Source of the DNA: Streptomyces sp. Alt3
GTDB lineage: Bacteria > Actinomycetota > Actinomycetes > Streptomycetales > Streptomycetaceae
Reading direction: 5' to 3'
Length of the DNA stretch: 64,000 nt
Assembly: GCF_030719215.1 (NCBI RefSeq)
Contig: NZ_CP120983.1
Coordinates: 3,224,001-3,288,000, forward strand
Shown: positions 1 to 9,664 of the stretch, one piece after another
Position numbering within the stretch: the stretch's first letter is position 1
Layout: each line of letters begins with the position of its first letter
Notes under the pieces: generated by a model
The model's input: only the letters and a program-made list of their open reading frames with translations
The model's database searches: none
Told to the model about the DNA's origin: nothing
Translations under genes and position numbers: made by a program

Positions 1-11
1 GGAGTTATCCC

Positions 12-770
12 GTGAAGGACGCCTTCGGTGCCCCGCAGTCCCTGCTCGTCCTCGGCGGCACCTCGGAGATCGGCCTGGCCACCGCGCGGCGGCTGATCGC
101 CCGCCGCACCCGGACCGTGCACCTGGCCGGGCGGCCCTCCCCGGCCCTCGAACGGGCTGCGGCGGAACTGCGTGGGCTGGGCGCCGACGTCCGTACCGTC
201 GCCTTCGACGCGCTCGACTCCGCCTCGCACGAGGAGGTGCTCGGCAAGCTCTTCACCGACGGGGACATCGACATGGTGCTGCTGGCCTTCGGTGTGCTGG
301 GCGACCAGGCGCGCGACGAGGAGGAGCCGCTGTCCGCGGTGCGGGTGGCTCAGACGAACTACACGGGGGCGGTCTCCGCCGGGCTGGTGTGCGCCGGCGC
401 ACTCCAGGCGCAGGGGCACGGGTCGCTGGTGGTGCTCTCCGCGGTGGCCGGCGAACGCGCCCGGCGCGCCGACTTCATCTACGGCTCCAGCAAGGCGGGC
501 CTGGACGCCTTCGCCCAGGGACTCGGGGACGCACTGCACGGGACGGGTGTGCACGTGATGGTCGTACGTCCCGGCTTCGTACGGTCACGGATGACGGCGG
601 GGCGTGAGGAGGCGCCGCTCGCCACGACCCCGGGGGCGGTCGCCGACGCGATCGTGACGGGGCTGCGGCGGCGCTCGGAGACGGTGTGGGTGCCCGGAGC
701 CCTGCGGGTGGTGATGTCGGCCCTGCGGCACGTGCCGCGTCCGCTGTTCCGGCGGCTGCCGGTGCGCTAG
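12..770 (+). CDS. SDR-family oxidoreductase, DprE2-like
   Basis: This is a short-chain dehydrogenase/reductase of 252 residues. The nucleotide-binding glycine motif GGTSEIG lies at about residues 15-21, the catalytic Ser near 143, and Tyr157/Lys161 in YGSSK. The general look, including the C-terminal RRR..RLPVR tail, resembles DprE2, which reduces decaprenylphospho-2-ketoribose during arabinan precursor synthesis; that substrate is inferred only. The start is GTG with GGAG seven bases upstream at the very edge of the window. A DprE1-type partner, if present, would lie upstream and cannot be seen. Confidence 0.85.
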   Translation: MKDAFGAPQSLLVLGGTSEIGLATARRLIARRTRTVHLAGRPSPALERAAAELRGLGADVRTVAFDALDSASHEEVLGKLFTDGDIDMVLLAFGVLGDQARDEEEPLSAVRVAQTNYTGAVSAGLVCAGALQAQGHGSLVVLSAVAGERARRADFIYGSSKAGLDAFAQGLGDALHGTGVHVMVVRPGFVRSRMTAGREEAPLATTPGAVADAIVTGLRRRSETVWVPGALRVVMSALRHVPRPLFRRLPVR

Positions 771-870
771 GCGTATCGCCCTGTGAGGCCGGGGACGCGG
801 CCGGCGGGTGGTCTGCCCGCGAGTGCGGTGAGCCCGCGTCCGTGCCCGGGCGGCCGGCCGGGGCCGGGTC

Positions 871-1458
871 TCAGGTGCGGAGGGACGGCTGGTCCATGGA
901 GCTGCCGCCCTGAGCCGGCACGGCGGGGGCGTTCCCGCCGCCTCCGAACGGGAACTCGTTGATCTTGCGCCAGACCGCGTCAGGGCCCTGTTCGTACAGC
1001 GCGAAGGAACCACAGGTCCAGGCGGCCTCGTACGAGGAGAGCTCCTCGTACGCCCGGTCCATGGCCTCCTCCGCGATGCCGTGCGCCACGGTCACGTGCG
1101 GGTGGTACGGGAACTGCAGCTCGCGCACCAGGGGCCCGGATGCCTCCCGGACCCGCTTCTGGAGCCAGGAACAGGCCGAGGCACCTTCGACGACCTGGAC
1201 GAAGACGACCGGCGACAGCGGGCGGAAGGTGCCCGTGCCGGAGAGCCGCATCGGGAAGGGCCTGGCCGTGGCGATCTGGGACAGGTGGGTCTCGATCGCC
1301 GGCAGGTCGGCCGCCCGGGCCTCGGTGGGCGGAAGGAGGGTGACATGGGTGGGGATGCCGTACGCGGCAGGGTCCCCGAAGCTCGCGCGCCGCTCCTGGA
1401 GCAGGCTGCCGTATGGCTCCGGGACCGCGATCGAAACGCCGAGCGTTACGGTCCCCAC
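871..1458 (-). CDS. 2'-5' RNA ligase / cyclic phosphodiesterase family protein
   Basis: A 195-residue protein of the 2H phosphoesterase superfamily. The two signature HxT motifs are His38-Val-Thr40 (in IPTHVTLLPP) and His121-Val-Thr123 (in YPYHPHVTVAHG-like context), spaced as in ThpR/LigT proteins. Members hydrolyse or form 2',5' or 2',3'-cyclic phosphodiester bonds in RNA; the true substrate here is unknown. The GTG start was chosen because GAGGAG lies just upstream; longer readings extend into trpS in the wrong frame. It lies directly downstream of trpS on the same strand, with about 90 bases between, so the two may be co-transcribed. Confidence 0.86.
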   Translation of the reverse strand: MGTVTLGVSIAVPEPYGSLLQERRASFGDPAAYGIPTHVTLLPPTEARAADLPAIETHLSQIATARPFPMRLSGTGTFRPLSPVVFVQVVEGASACSWLQKRVREASGPLVRELQFPYHPHVTVAHGIAEEAMDRAYEELSSYEAAWTCGSFALYEQGPDAVWRKINEFPFGGGGNAPAVPAQGGSSMDQPSLRT

Positions 1459-1547
1459 GTCGTTCTCCTCAATCTTCGAAGGTTGTCGTTCGTCGTGCCG
1501 ACGCCAGTGTGACCCCTTCGGACGCCGTCTCGCCAGGGTCCTTGGAC

Positions 1548-2573
<1,026 letters not shown>

Positions 2574-2615
2574 TCAGGTGTGGAACCGATCTCCGGCAAC
2601 CGGTGTAGGAAAGAT

Positions 2616-3326
2616 GTGAGGACGCGGGGAGGGGCTCCACAGCCGGGCCTGGAGGAGGGCCGCACCATCGACGACGGGGGTGGGAGCGGCGGTGTCGAGC
2701 GTGCCGGCGAGCTTTCCGCCGGCCGTGACGAGCGTGAGGCCGAGGTGATCGCTCGTGTGCGCGCCGGGGATGCGGAGGCATACGCGCAGCTGGTGCGCCG
2801 CCATACAGGGGTGGCGCTGAGAGCGGCGGTCGCCTTCGGCGCGGGGGCGGACGCGGAGGACGTGGTGCAGTCCGCCTTCTTCAAGGCGTACCAGGCGCTG
2901 GGGCGGTTCCGGGAAGGCGCGCCCTTCAGGCCGTGGCTGCTGCGCATCGTGATGAATGAGACGAGAAACACGGTCCGCTCGGCAGGGCGTGCGCGGGCGG
3001 TGGCGGGCCGTGAGGCGTGCCACCGGGGTGCGGAGCCGCTGATACCCGATTCGGCGGACCCGGCCGCAGCAGCCCTCGCCGGGGAACGCAGGGCGGTGCT
3101 GACAGCCGCGCTGGACGAGCTGAGTGAGGAGCAGCGCCAGGTGGTGACCTGCCGCTATCTGCTGGAGATGGACGAGGCGGAGACGGCGCGGACACTCGGC
3201 TGGCCGCGGGGGACGGTGAAGTCCCGGCTGAACCGCGCACTGCGGAAGCTGGAGCGGCGGCTCGGCGGGCAGCTGGGTCCCGATCCCGACGGACGCCCGG
3301 ATCCGGATGGGCGGGGAGGAAGGTGA
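2616..3326 (+). CDS. ECF-type RNA polymerase sigma factor
   Basis: A sigma-70 family protein of 236 residues. Region 2 (about 54-124) contains DAEDVVQSAFFKAY and RPWLLRIVMNETRN. Region 4 (about 160-215) contains the helix-turn-helix with LPWPRGTVKSR-like sequence (LGWPRGTVKSRLNRA). It would direct RNA polymerase to a specific promoter set, probably including its own operon. The GTG start follows AGGAAAG by about five bases. An N-terminal extension of about 45 residues before region 2 is unusual but in frame. The stop overlaps the next gene's start by four bases (GTGA), so sigma factor and the downstream membrane protein are translationally coupled. Confidence 0.9.
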   Translation: MRTRGGAPQPGLEEGRTIDDGGGSGGVERAGELSAGRDEREAEVIARVRAGDAEAYAQLVRRHTGVALRAAVAFGAGADAEDVVQSAFFKAYQALGRFREGAPFRPWLLRIVMNETRNTVRSAGRARAVAGREACHRGAEPLIPDSADPAAAALAGERRAVLTAALDELSEEQRQVVTCRYLLEMDEAETARTLGWPRGTVKSRLNRALRKLERRLGGQLGPDPDGRPDPDGRGGR

Positions 3327-4213
3327 GGGCGGTGGAAAGGGCGACCGGAGGCGACGGGCCGGAGCGTCCCGGACGGCCGGACGACGGGCAGCGGGCGCGG
3401 TTGCGGGCGGAGCTGCTGGCGCTGCGTGAGGGTCTGGAGGTTCCGGAGGCCGCGGGCGCGACGATGGCCGAGCGCGTCCTGGCGCAGATCGTCGCGGAGG
3501 GGGTTCCGGTGCCGGTGCGGGAGCCCCTGGGCCGTCTGGAGCGGGTCCGTGCGTGGTGGCGCGGACACGTCCGCGTGTGGGTCGCCGCTCTCTCGGGAGT
3601 GCTCGTGGTGCTGGTGCTCACGCCGCCCGTGCGGGCGGCCGTCGTCGAGTGGTTCGACTTCGGCGGGGTCGAGGTGCGGTGGGTGCCCGGTGCGCCGGGC
3701 GGTACCCCTGCGGAGGAGGCGCACGGGCCGGGCTGCGGTGTCCCGCTCCCCATGCCGGACGCGGTCCGGCGTGCGGGGTTCCGGCCGGTGGTGCCGGACG
3801 CGCTGGGGGCGCCGGACAGCGTGGCGGTGACCGGGCTGCCCGAAGGCCGGTCGATGGTCACGCTGTGCTGGAAGGAGGGTGGGCGGACGATACGGCTCGA
3901 CGCGTTCGCGGCCGGCCTCGATCCGTACTTCACCAAGCAGGTGCGTGTCCCTCCGGAGTGGGTGGAGCTGCACCCCGGCGGTGCGGGTGCGGGCCTGGAC
4001 GGCCGGGCCGGGGGCCTGGAGGGCGCCGCGTGGTTCGCGGAGCCTCATCGCCTGGAGTTCATGATGGTCGGGGAGGACGGCGACCGGTGGATCAGGACCG
4101 AACGAACCGCCGGGCCGACCCTGTTGTGGATGCGGGACGCCCGGATGACCTTCCGGCTGGAGGGCGTGGACGACGTGGCACGGGCGCGAGAGATCGCCGA
4201 ATCGACGCTCTGA
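3323..4213 (+). CDS. Membrane protein, probable anti-sigma factor
   Basis: A 296-residue protein with one clear transmembrane segment at about residues 84-101 (RVWVAALSGVLVVLVLT), a basic cytoplasmic N-terminal part of about 80 residues, and a large external domain. The position immediately after the ECF sigma gene, with a four-base overlap, is the basis for calling it an anti-sigma factor. There is no HxxxCxxC zinc motif, so it is not of the classic ZAS type. The external domain is Trp-containing and soluble-looking, and could sense an envelope signal. Function is inferred from context. Confidence 0.72.
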   Translation: MRAVERATGGDGPERPGRPDDGQRARLRAELLALREGLEVPEAAGATMAERVLAQIVAEGVPVPVREPLGRLERVRAWWRGHVRVWVAALSGVLVVLVLTPPVRAAVVEWFDFGGVEVRWVPGAPGGTPAEEAHGPGCGVPLPMPDAVRRAGFRPVVPDALGAPDSVAVTGLPEGRSMVTLCWKEGGRTIRLDAFAAGLDPYFTKQVRVPPEWVELHPGGAGAGLDGRAGGLEGAAWFAEPHRLEFMMVGEDGDRWIRTERTAGPTLLWMRDARMTFRLEGVDDVARAREIAESTL

Positions 4214-4346
4214 GCGATCCGGAGGGCGAGTCCGTCGTCCGGATCTCAGGCGATTTCCCTCTCCGCCGGAACCCGCAGCCCTCGGCCGGTGTATCCAGGG
4301 CGACGCTGCCCGGAGGGGCCGGGCAGCGGCCGGACAGGGGGACGTC

Positions 4347-5198
4347 ATGCGGGAGCAGCAGCAGGGGGCGGCGCGGAGGGCCATGTCGGGGGCACGGACC
4401 GGCACGGTGGGGCGCGACCGGGGCGCCGGGCTCGGTGGGGCGGGGTGGGGGACGCGGTGGGTGCGTCGTACCGGTGTTCTCGCGGTGGCGGCCGGGCTGG
4501 GTCTGCTGTGGGCACCTGAGGCGTCGGCGGGCGGGCCGACGAGTGTGCTGATCACCTCTCCGTCGAGCCGCGAGGCAGTCGCGCTGCCCGTGTCGGACGC
4601 GCAGTACGTCTCGCTGGAGAAGTTGCTCGGACCGGGCGGCACCGGCTCGCGGGCGCAGCCCGCGTCACTGGACGGCTCGGCAGGGACGCGTCAGATCAAT
4701 GTGACGTGGATGGCGCTCGATCTGCGGCCGGCCAGGACCGACCGTGTCTTCCCCGGCGAGGACCCGGACACCGTGTGGATCCACACGGCCACGGAGGTGC
4801 CGGACACCTATCGGGGGCGCTGGCACCGGGCTGCCGAGCCGGAGAGGCTGACCGCGCTCCTACGGCAGCTCGGCCTGATGGGCAGGCCGGGCGTGGAGGG
4901 AGGAGGCCCTGCCCTTTTCCCCGAACCCTGGGAGAGCGAGGGCCTGTTCGGGCGAGGGGCCGAGCGGTCACCCCTTGCTGCGTGGCCTGCGGTGGGACCG
5001 GCCTCGGCGTCCGCCCCCGCCGTCCCGTCATCCGCGTCGGCACAGGAGCAGGGGGCGTCCGGGAGGCACATGCGCCTGGATCGCTGGTGGTGGGCGATAC
5101 CGGGTCTCGTGGCCGGCTCGGCGCTCACCTGGGCGGCGCTGCGGCGGGGAGCCGGTGTGCGCGTGCGGGGACAGCGGCAGCAGCTCCTCGACGGCTGA
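4347..5198 (+). CDS. Exported protein with C-terminal membrane anchor
   Basis: A 283-residue protein I do not recognise. A hydrophobic core at about 43-56 preceded by arginines and followed by a likely cleavage site after ASA (near residue 61) forms a signal peptide. A second hydrophobic segment near 248-268 (begins WWWAIPGLVAGSA) and a basic tail anchor the C-terminus, with an Ala/Pro/Ser-rich stretch before it. It is the third gene on the strand after the sigma and anti-sigma genes, about 130 bases downstream, and is probably part of the same regulon. ATG at position 4383 is a possible alternative start. Confidence 0.7.
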   Translation: MREQQQGAARRAMSGARTGTVGRDRGAGLGGAGWGTRWVRRTGVLAVAAGLGLLWAPEASAGGPTSVLITSPSSREAVALPVSDAQYVSLEKLLGPGGTGSRAQPASLDGSAGTRQINVTWMALDLRPARTDRVFPGEDPDTVWIHTATEVPDTYRGRWHRAAEPERLTALLRQLGLMGRPGVEGGGPALFPEPWESEGLFGRGAERSPLAAWPAVGPASASAPAVPSSASAQEQGASGRHMRLDRWWWAIPGLVAGSALTWAALRRGAGVRVRGQRQQLLDG

Positions 5199-5379
5199 GC
5201 GGCGGGCCTGCCCGGGGGGCCGGGAGCCGCGGCGGCGACGCCGAGGCGGGCCCGGATGCGGCCCCGGAGACGAAGGTCGCGGGGCGCGCCGCGCGGCGAA
5301 GGTTTCCATGTCCTGAATCCGACCGACGATACAAAGTGGGCACCACCCCCGCCCACGCCGCACGACGAACGGAGATCCC

Positions 5380-6585
5380 GTGTCGATCACGGAAACCGCC
5401 ATCGCCTCCGCCGAGGCTCACAGCGCGCACAACTACCACCCGTTGCCGGTCGTCGTCGCCTCGGCGGAAGGCGCCTGGATGACCGATGTCGAGGGGCGCC
5501 GTTACCTCGACATGCTGGCCGGCTATTCGGCGCTCAACTTCGGGCACGGCAACCGGCGGCTGATCGACGCGGCCAGGACTCAGCTCGAACGCGTGACGCT
5601 GACCTCGCGCGCTTTCCACCACGACCGGTTCGCCGAGTTCTGTACGCAGCTCGCGGAGCTGTGCGGCATGGAGATGGTCCTCCCCATGAACACCGGGGCG
5701 GAGGCCGTGGAGACAGCGGTGAAGACGGCCCGCAAGTGGGGCTATCGCGTCAAGGGCGTCCCCGACGGGATGGCGAAGATCATCGTGGCGGCGGACAACT
5801 TCCACGGCAGGACCACCACGATCGTCAGCTTCTCCACGGACCAGGAGGCGCGGGCCGACTTCGGTCCGTACACGCCGGGGTTCGAGATCGTTCCGTACGG
5901 GGATCTCACCGCGCTGGCCGAGGCGATGACGGAGAACACGGTCGCGGTGCTGATGGAGCCGATCCAGGGGGAGGCCGGGGTGCTGGTTCCGCCGCCGGGC
6001 TATCTGGCGGGGGTGCGGGAGATGACGCGGGAGCGGGATGTCCTGTTCATCGCCGACGAGATCCAGTCGGGCCTGGGCCGCACAGGGCGCACCTTCGCCT
6101 GCGAGCACGAGGGGGTCGTGCCCGACATGTATGTGCTGGGGAAGGCCCTGGGCGGGGGCGTGGTGCCCGTCTCGGCCGTCGTGTCCTCCGCCGCGGTGCT
6201 CGGTGTCTTCCGGCCGGGCGAGCACGGTTCCACGTTCGGCGGGAATCCGCTGGCCTGTGCGGTCGCCCTGGAGGTCGTCGCGATGCTGCGCACCGGTGAG
6301 TTCCAGCAGCGTGCCACGGAGCTGGGCGACCATCTCCACGCCGAGCTCGGTCTGCTGGCCGGCGGCGACGCGGTCCGGGCCGTGCGGGGCCGGGGTCTGT
6401 GGGCGGGTATCGACATCTCCCCGGCTCTGGGCACGGGCCGGGAGATCTCGGAGAAGCTGATGGACCGTGGCGTGCTGGTCAAGGACACCCACGGCTCCAC
6501 GATCCGGATCGCCCCGCCCCTGGTGATCAGCAAGGAGGACCTGGACTGGGGCCTGGACCAGCTCCGCGGCGTACTGGCCGGCTGA
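5380..6585 (+). CDS. rocD: Ornithine aminotransferase
   Basis: A class III PLP-dependent aminotransferase, 401 residues. The PLP lysine is Lys255 in VLGKALGGG and the cofactor-ring Asp is Asp226 in ADEIQSG. The PLP phosphate region NTGAEAVETAVK lies near residues 104-115. The overall sequence matches ornithine--oxo-acid transaminases, which convert ornithine to glutamate semialdehyde in arginine breakdown and proline formation. GTG start with GGAG nine bases upstream. The usual arginine-catabolism partners, such as a dimethylargininase or Lrp regulator, are not adjacent, so it stands alone. Confidence 0.92.
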   Translation: MSITETAIASAEAHSAHNYHPLPVVVASAEGAWMTDVEGRRYLDMLAGYSALNFGHGNRRLIDAARTQLERVTLTSRAFHHDRFAEFCTQLAELCGMEMVLPMNTGAEAVETAVKTARKWGYRVKGVPDGMAKIIVAADNFHGRTTTIVSFSTDQEARADFGPYTPGFEIVPYGDLTALAEAMTENTVAVLMEPIQGEAGVLVPPPGYLAGVREMTRERDVLFIADEIQSGLGRTGRTFACEHEGVVPDMYVLGKALGGGVVPVSAVVSSAAVLGVFRPGEHGSTFGGNPLACAVALEVVAMLRTGEFQQRATELGDHLHAELGLLAGGDAVRAVRGRGLWAGIDISPALGTGREISEKLMDRGVLVKDTHGSTIRIAPPLVISKEDLDWGLDQLRGVLAG

Positions 6586-6615
6586 ACCCGGTTCGGCGGG
6601 GCCCCGGCCGGCGGC

Positions 6616-7803
6616 TCAGAGGATGACGTGGGGCAGGAAGCGGGCGTACTCGTCCGTGACCAGCCCCGCCGATTCCCTGATGCCGAGCCCGGCGGACTCG
6701 TTCTCGACCACCCAGGCTCCCAGCACCACATGGTTGCCTGCGAAGTCGGGCAGGGGTGCCAGCTCCTGGTAGCAGCAGGGTTCGTCGCGCAGCACCTCGG
6801 CACTGCCCGGCTCGTGCACGGTGACGCCTGCGCCCTCACGGCCGAGCAACGGCTTCGCGACGTACCCCGCTCCGTCGGCCCCGGCCATTTCACGGGGGCC
6901 GTCGAGATAGGCGGGCAGGAGGTTGGGGTGTCCCGGATACAGCTCCCAGAGGATGGCCAGCAGCGCCTTGTTGGAGAGGAGCATTTTCCAGGCGGGCTCG
7001 ATCCAGCAGGTGCTGCCGGTGCCTCCGCCGTTGTCCAGGGTGTCCAGCACCCGCGGCCCGAAGCGGTCCGTGGTCAGCCATTCCCACGGGTACAGCTTGA
7101 AGCAGCTGCGGATGAAGCGGAGACGCTCGTCGACGAAGCGGCCGGAGAGCTTGTCCCATCCGATCCGTTCGACGGACAGCGCCTCGGTGTCGATCCCGGC
7201 CTGCGCTGCGGTCTCCCGCAGATACGCCACGGTCATCAGGTCCTCGCCCAGCTCGTCACCGTCGGAGTGGGCGAAGTGCAGGGGGCCCGGTGGCAGCAGC
7301 GGGGCCTGCCGCTTCCACGCGTCGACGAGACGTTCGTGCAGGGAGTTCCACTGGTCGGCGCCGGGGAAGCGGTCCTCCATCCAGAACCACTGGGGGCTCG
7401 CGGCTTCCACCAGCGAGGTGGGGGTGTCAGCGTTGTACTCCAGCATCTTGGCCGGACCGGTTCCGTCGTACCGGAGGTCGAACCTTCCGTAGAGGGAAGG
7501 GAGTTCGGCACGGCGTCGCCAGGACTCGGCGACCAGGCCCGCCAGCCGGGGGTCGGTGATTCCGAGATCGGCGAAGCGGTCGTGCTCGACGATGTGCGCG
7601 GCTGCGGCCAGACACATCGTGTGGAGCTCCTCCACGACCTCTTCCAGCGCCTCGACCTCGGGCAGCGAGAAGACGTAGTAGGCGCTCTCGTCCCAGTAGG
7701 GGCGCAGAGATCCGTCCGGGTAGCGGGTCAGGGGGTAGATCAGCCCCTGTTCCTCGACGGTTTCCTGCCATCCGGGGCGCGGTTCCGTGGTGCGGCGTTC
7801 CAT
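6616..7803 (-). CDS. Glutathionylspermidine synthase-family ATP-grasp ligase
   Basis: A 395-residue protein of the GSP-synthase ATP-grasp family. Typical conserved stretches are GRFDLRYDG and EYNADTPTSLVE in the N-terminal half, and GTGSTCWIEPAWKM, GYVAKPLLGREG and the NHVVLGAWVV segment in the ATP-grasp half. Members form an amide bond between a carboxylate and a polyamine or related amine. Streptomycetes make mycothiol rather than glutathione, so the substrate here is unknown. It begins seven bases after the stop of the upstream lipoprotein gene and is clearly in one operon with it. Convergent with rocD. Confidence 0.85.
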   Translation of the reverse strand: MERRTTEPRPGWQETVEEQGLIYPLTRYPDGSLRPYWDESAYYVFSLPEVEALEEVVEELHTMCLAAAAHIVEHDRFADLGITDPRLAGLVAESWRRRAELPSLYGRFDLRYDGTGPAKMLEYNADTPTSLVEAASPQWFWMEDRFPGADQWNSLHERLVDAWKRQAPLLPPGPLHFAHSDGDELGEDLMTVAYLRETAAQAGIDTEALSVERIGWDKLSGRFVDERLRFIRSCFKLYPWEWLTTDRFGPRVLDTLDNGGGTGSTCWIEPAWKMLLSNKALLAILWELYPGHPNLLPAYLDGPREMAGADGAGYVAKPLLGREGAGVTVHEPGSAEVLRDEPCCYQELAPLPDFAGNHVVLGAWVVENESAGLGIRESAGLVTDEYARFLPHVIL

Positions 7804-7810
7804 GGAGTCG

Positions 7811-8086
7811 TCAGCCGCCGCTGGAGCCGGAGGAGCCGAATCCGTCGCGTTCGACCGCCGACTTGTTGAAACTTCCGCCGGACATCCGGTTCTTGTGGCT
7901 GCTGCCGCCGTAGTAGTAGGTGCCGCTGCCGTTGCTGTCTTCGCACTCGTAACTGGGCAGGATCTCCTGGGTCACCGGATCGACGCACCGCTCGTCCGGT
8001 TCCGAACTGCACGCGGTGAGCGTTGCCGCCAGTACACCCATGCCGCCGAGCACGACGGTGCCCGACCTCAGCTTGCGCCTGTCCAT
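7811..8086 (-). CDS. Small lipoprotein upstream of the ATP-grasp ligase
   Basis: A 91-residue lipoprotein with a basic start (MDRRKLR), a hydrophobic core and a lipobox ending in LTAC near residue 26, followed by Ser-Ser-Glu. The mature part is short and rich in Gly, Ser, Tyr and Asn (YYYGGSS, GGSFNK, GSSGSSGG), and probably unstructured. It carries two Cys besides the lipid Cys. The gene ends seven bases before the ligase start, which suggests that the ligase modifies or works with a cell-surface partner. No known function. Confidence 0.78.
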   Translation of the reverse strand: MDRRKLRSGTVVLGGMGVLAATLTACSSEPDERCVDPVTQEILPSYECEDSNGSGTYYYGGSSHKNRMSGGSFNKSAVERDGFGSSGSSGG

Positions 8087-8216
8087 GTTCTGTTCTCCCC
8101 CGTCGTGCCCAAGAGCCGGTGGCCGCCCACCCGCGAACTGCCAGTCAGATTAGATGCATGACTCCCTCGGCTGAAACCCGGTGCCGCTCACTCCCCCGCA
8201 TCCCCTCACATCCTGT

Positions 8217-9617
8217 CTACGGGAGCACCCGGCAGAGCGCGTCGAGCGCGCCGGCCCAGCCGCTCTCCGACGGTGTGCCGTAGCCGATGACCAGTCCGTC
8301 GCGGCCCGGTTCCGTGTCCGGGTGCCGGAAGCGTGACAGTCGCTCCAGCGCGAGCCCCTGCCAGGTGGCCGCCTGGACGACCGTCTGCTCCGTCCCGTCG
8401 GGGAGTTCGAGGACGGCGTGCAGCCCTGCCGCGATACCGCTCACCCGGAAGTCCGGCGCCCGCTCCGCAAGGGCCTCGACGAGTTGGTCACGACGGCGCC
8501 GGTAACGCAGCCGCATGGCCCGCACATGCCGGTCGTACGCCCCTGACGCGATGAGCTCCGCGAGGGTCAGCTGGTCCAGCGCGCCGGACATCCAGTCGAA
8601 TCCGCCCTTCGCCTCGCACACCTCCTCCACCAGGCCTCCCGGCAGCACCATCCAGGCCAGCCGCAGCCCGGGCGCCAGCGACTTGCTGGCGGTCCCGAGG
8701 TAGACGACCCGTTCCGGATCGAGCCCCTGGAGCGCGCCCACCGGCTGACGGTCGTAACGGAATTCGCCGTCGTAGTCGTCCTCCAGGATCAGTCCGCCCG
8801 AGGACCGCGCCCAGTCGACCGCCTCGGCCCTCCGGTCCGGATGGAGCGGGACGCCCGTGGGGAACTGGTGGGCGGGGGTCAGCAGTACCGCGCCCACCCC
8901 CGGTGTCTCCCGCAGCGCCCCGGTCCTGGCCCCGAGTGCGTCGACCGGAATGCCCGGTGTGCGGAGCCCGGCCTCGGCCAGGATGTTCCAGTGGATGTCC
9001 AGCCCGTACGACTCGACGGCGGCCCCACGCACCCCGTGGCGGCGCAGCACCTTTCCCATCAGTGTGAGCCCGTGGACGAACCCGGAGCAGATCACGATGT
9101 GTTCCGGGTTCGCGTACACCCCGCGCGCCCGCGCCAGGTAGTCCGCCAGGACGGTCCGCAGCTCGACGCGGCCCCGCGGGTCGTCGTAGCCGAAGGCCGC
9201 GTCGGGAGCGGCGGCGAGGGCGCGCCTGGACGCCTTGAGCCATTCGGCGCGGGGGAAGGACGAGAGGTCCGGCGATCCCGGCATCAGATTGTGGGCGGGG
9301 CGGCGGCGCACCGGCCTGGGTCCGGCACCCCGGGCGGCCGGCCCCGGCGCCGCGGCCCGCTGCGCGACCCTGGTCCCCGAGCCCTGTCGCGCGGTGAGCC
9401 AGCCCTCGGCCACGAGCTCGGCATAGGCGTCGGCGACGGTGTTACGGGCGATCCCGAGATCCGAGGCGAGTGTCCGGGAGGAGGGCAACCGGGTGCCGGG
9501 GGTCAGCCGTCCGGTCCGGACGGCTTCCCGCAGCGCGTTCATCAGCCCGCTGCGCAGGCCGGCGCCGACCGGTTCGATATGCAGGTCGGCACCGAAAGCG
9601 GCCCAGGAATCTGTCAT
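8217..9617 (-). CDS. MocR/PdxR-family transcriptional regulator
   Basis: A 466-residue GntR-aminotransferase fusion. The N-terminal winged helix spans about residues 15-85 (TRLPSSRTLASDLGIARNT). The class I aminotransferase-like domain fills the rest, with a PLP lysine in TASKSLAPGLRLAW and the PLP-binding Asp/Tyr region in ILEDDYDGEFRY. Such proteins sense PLP or amino-acid-PLP adducts. It is transcribed away from an AhpD-like gene with only 47 bases between the two starts, which is the classic arrangement for a regulator controlling its neighbour. Confidence 0.93.
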   Translation of the reverse strand: MTDSWAAFGADLHIEPVGAGLRSGLMNALREAVRTGRLTPGTRLPSSRTLASDLGIARNTVADAYAELVAEGWLTARQGSGTRVAQRAAAPGPAARGAGPRPVRRRPAHNLMPGSPDLSSFPRAEWLKASRRALAAAPDAAFGYDDPRGRVELRTVLADYLARARGVYANPEHIVICSGFVHGLTLMGKVLRRHGVRGAAVESYGLDIHWNILAEAGLRTPGIPVDALGARTGALRETPGVGAVLLTPAHQFPTGVPLHPDRRAEAVDWARSSGGLILEDDYDGEFRYDRQPVGALQGLDPERVVYLGTASKSLAPGLRLAWMVLPGGLVEEVCEAKGGFDWMSGALDQLTLAELIASGAYDRHVRAMRLRYRRRRDQLVEALAERAPDFRVSGIAAGLHAVLELPDGTEQTVVQAATWQGLALERLSRFRHPDTEPGRDGLVIGYGTPSESGWAGALDALCRVLP

Positions 9618-9664
9618 GGAAATGGACCATACCGGTGCGCCATCCCACCGTTAGCGTCGTTTCC
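9618..9664. promoter_or_regulatory. Divergent promoter between MocR regulator and AhpD-like gene
   Basis: The 47-base intergenic space contains TAGCGT at 9652-9657, a good -10 match for the plus-strand gene, whose ATG begins only seven bases later. That transcript would therefore be leaderless. TGGACC at 9623-9628 is too far upstream for a normal -35 and may instead be part of a regulator site (ATGGACCAT is a nine-base near-palindrome there). Activation by the neighbouring MocR protein is inferred. Confidence 0.5.
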
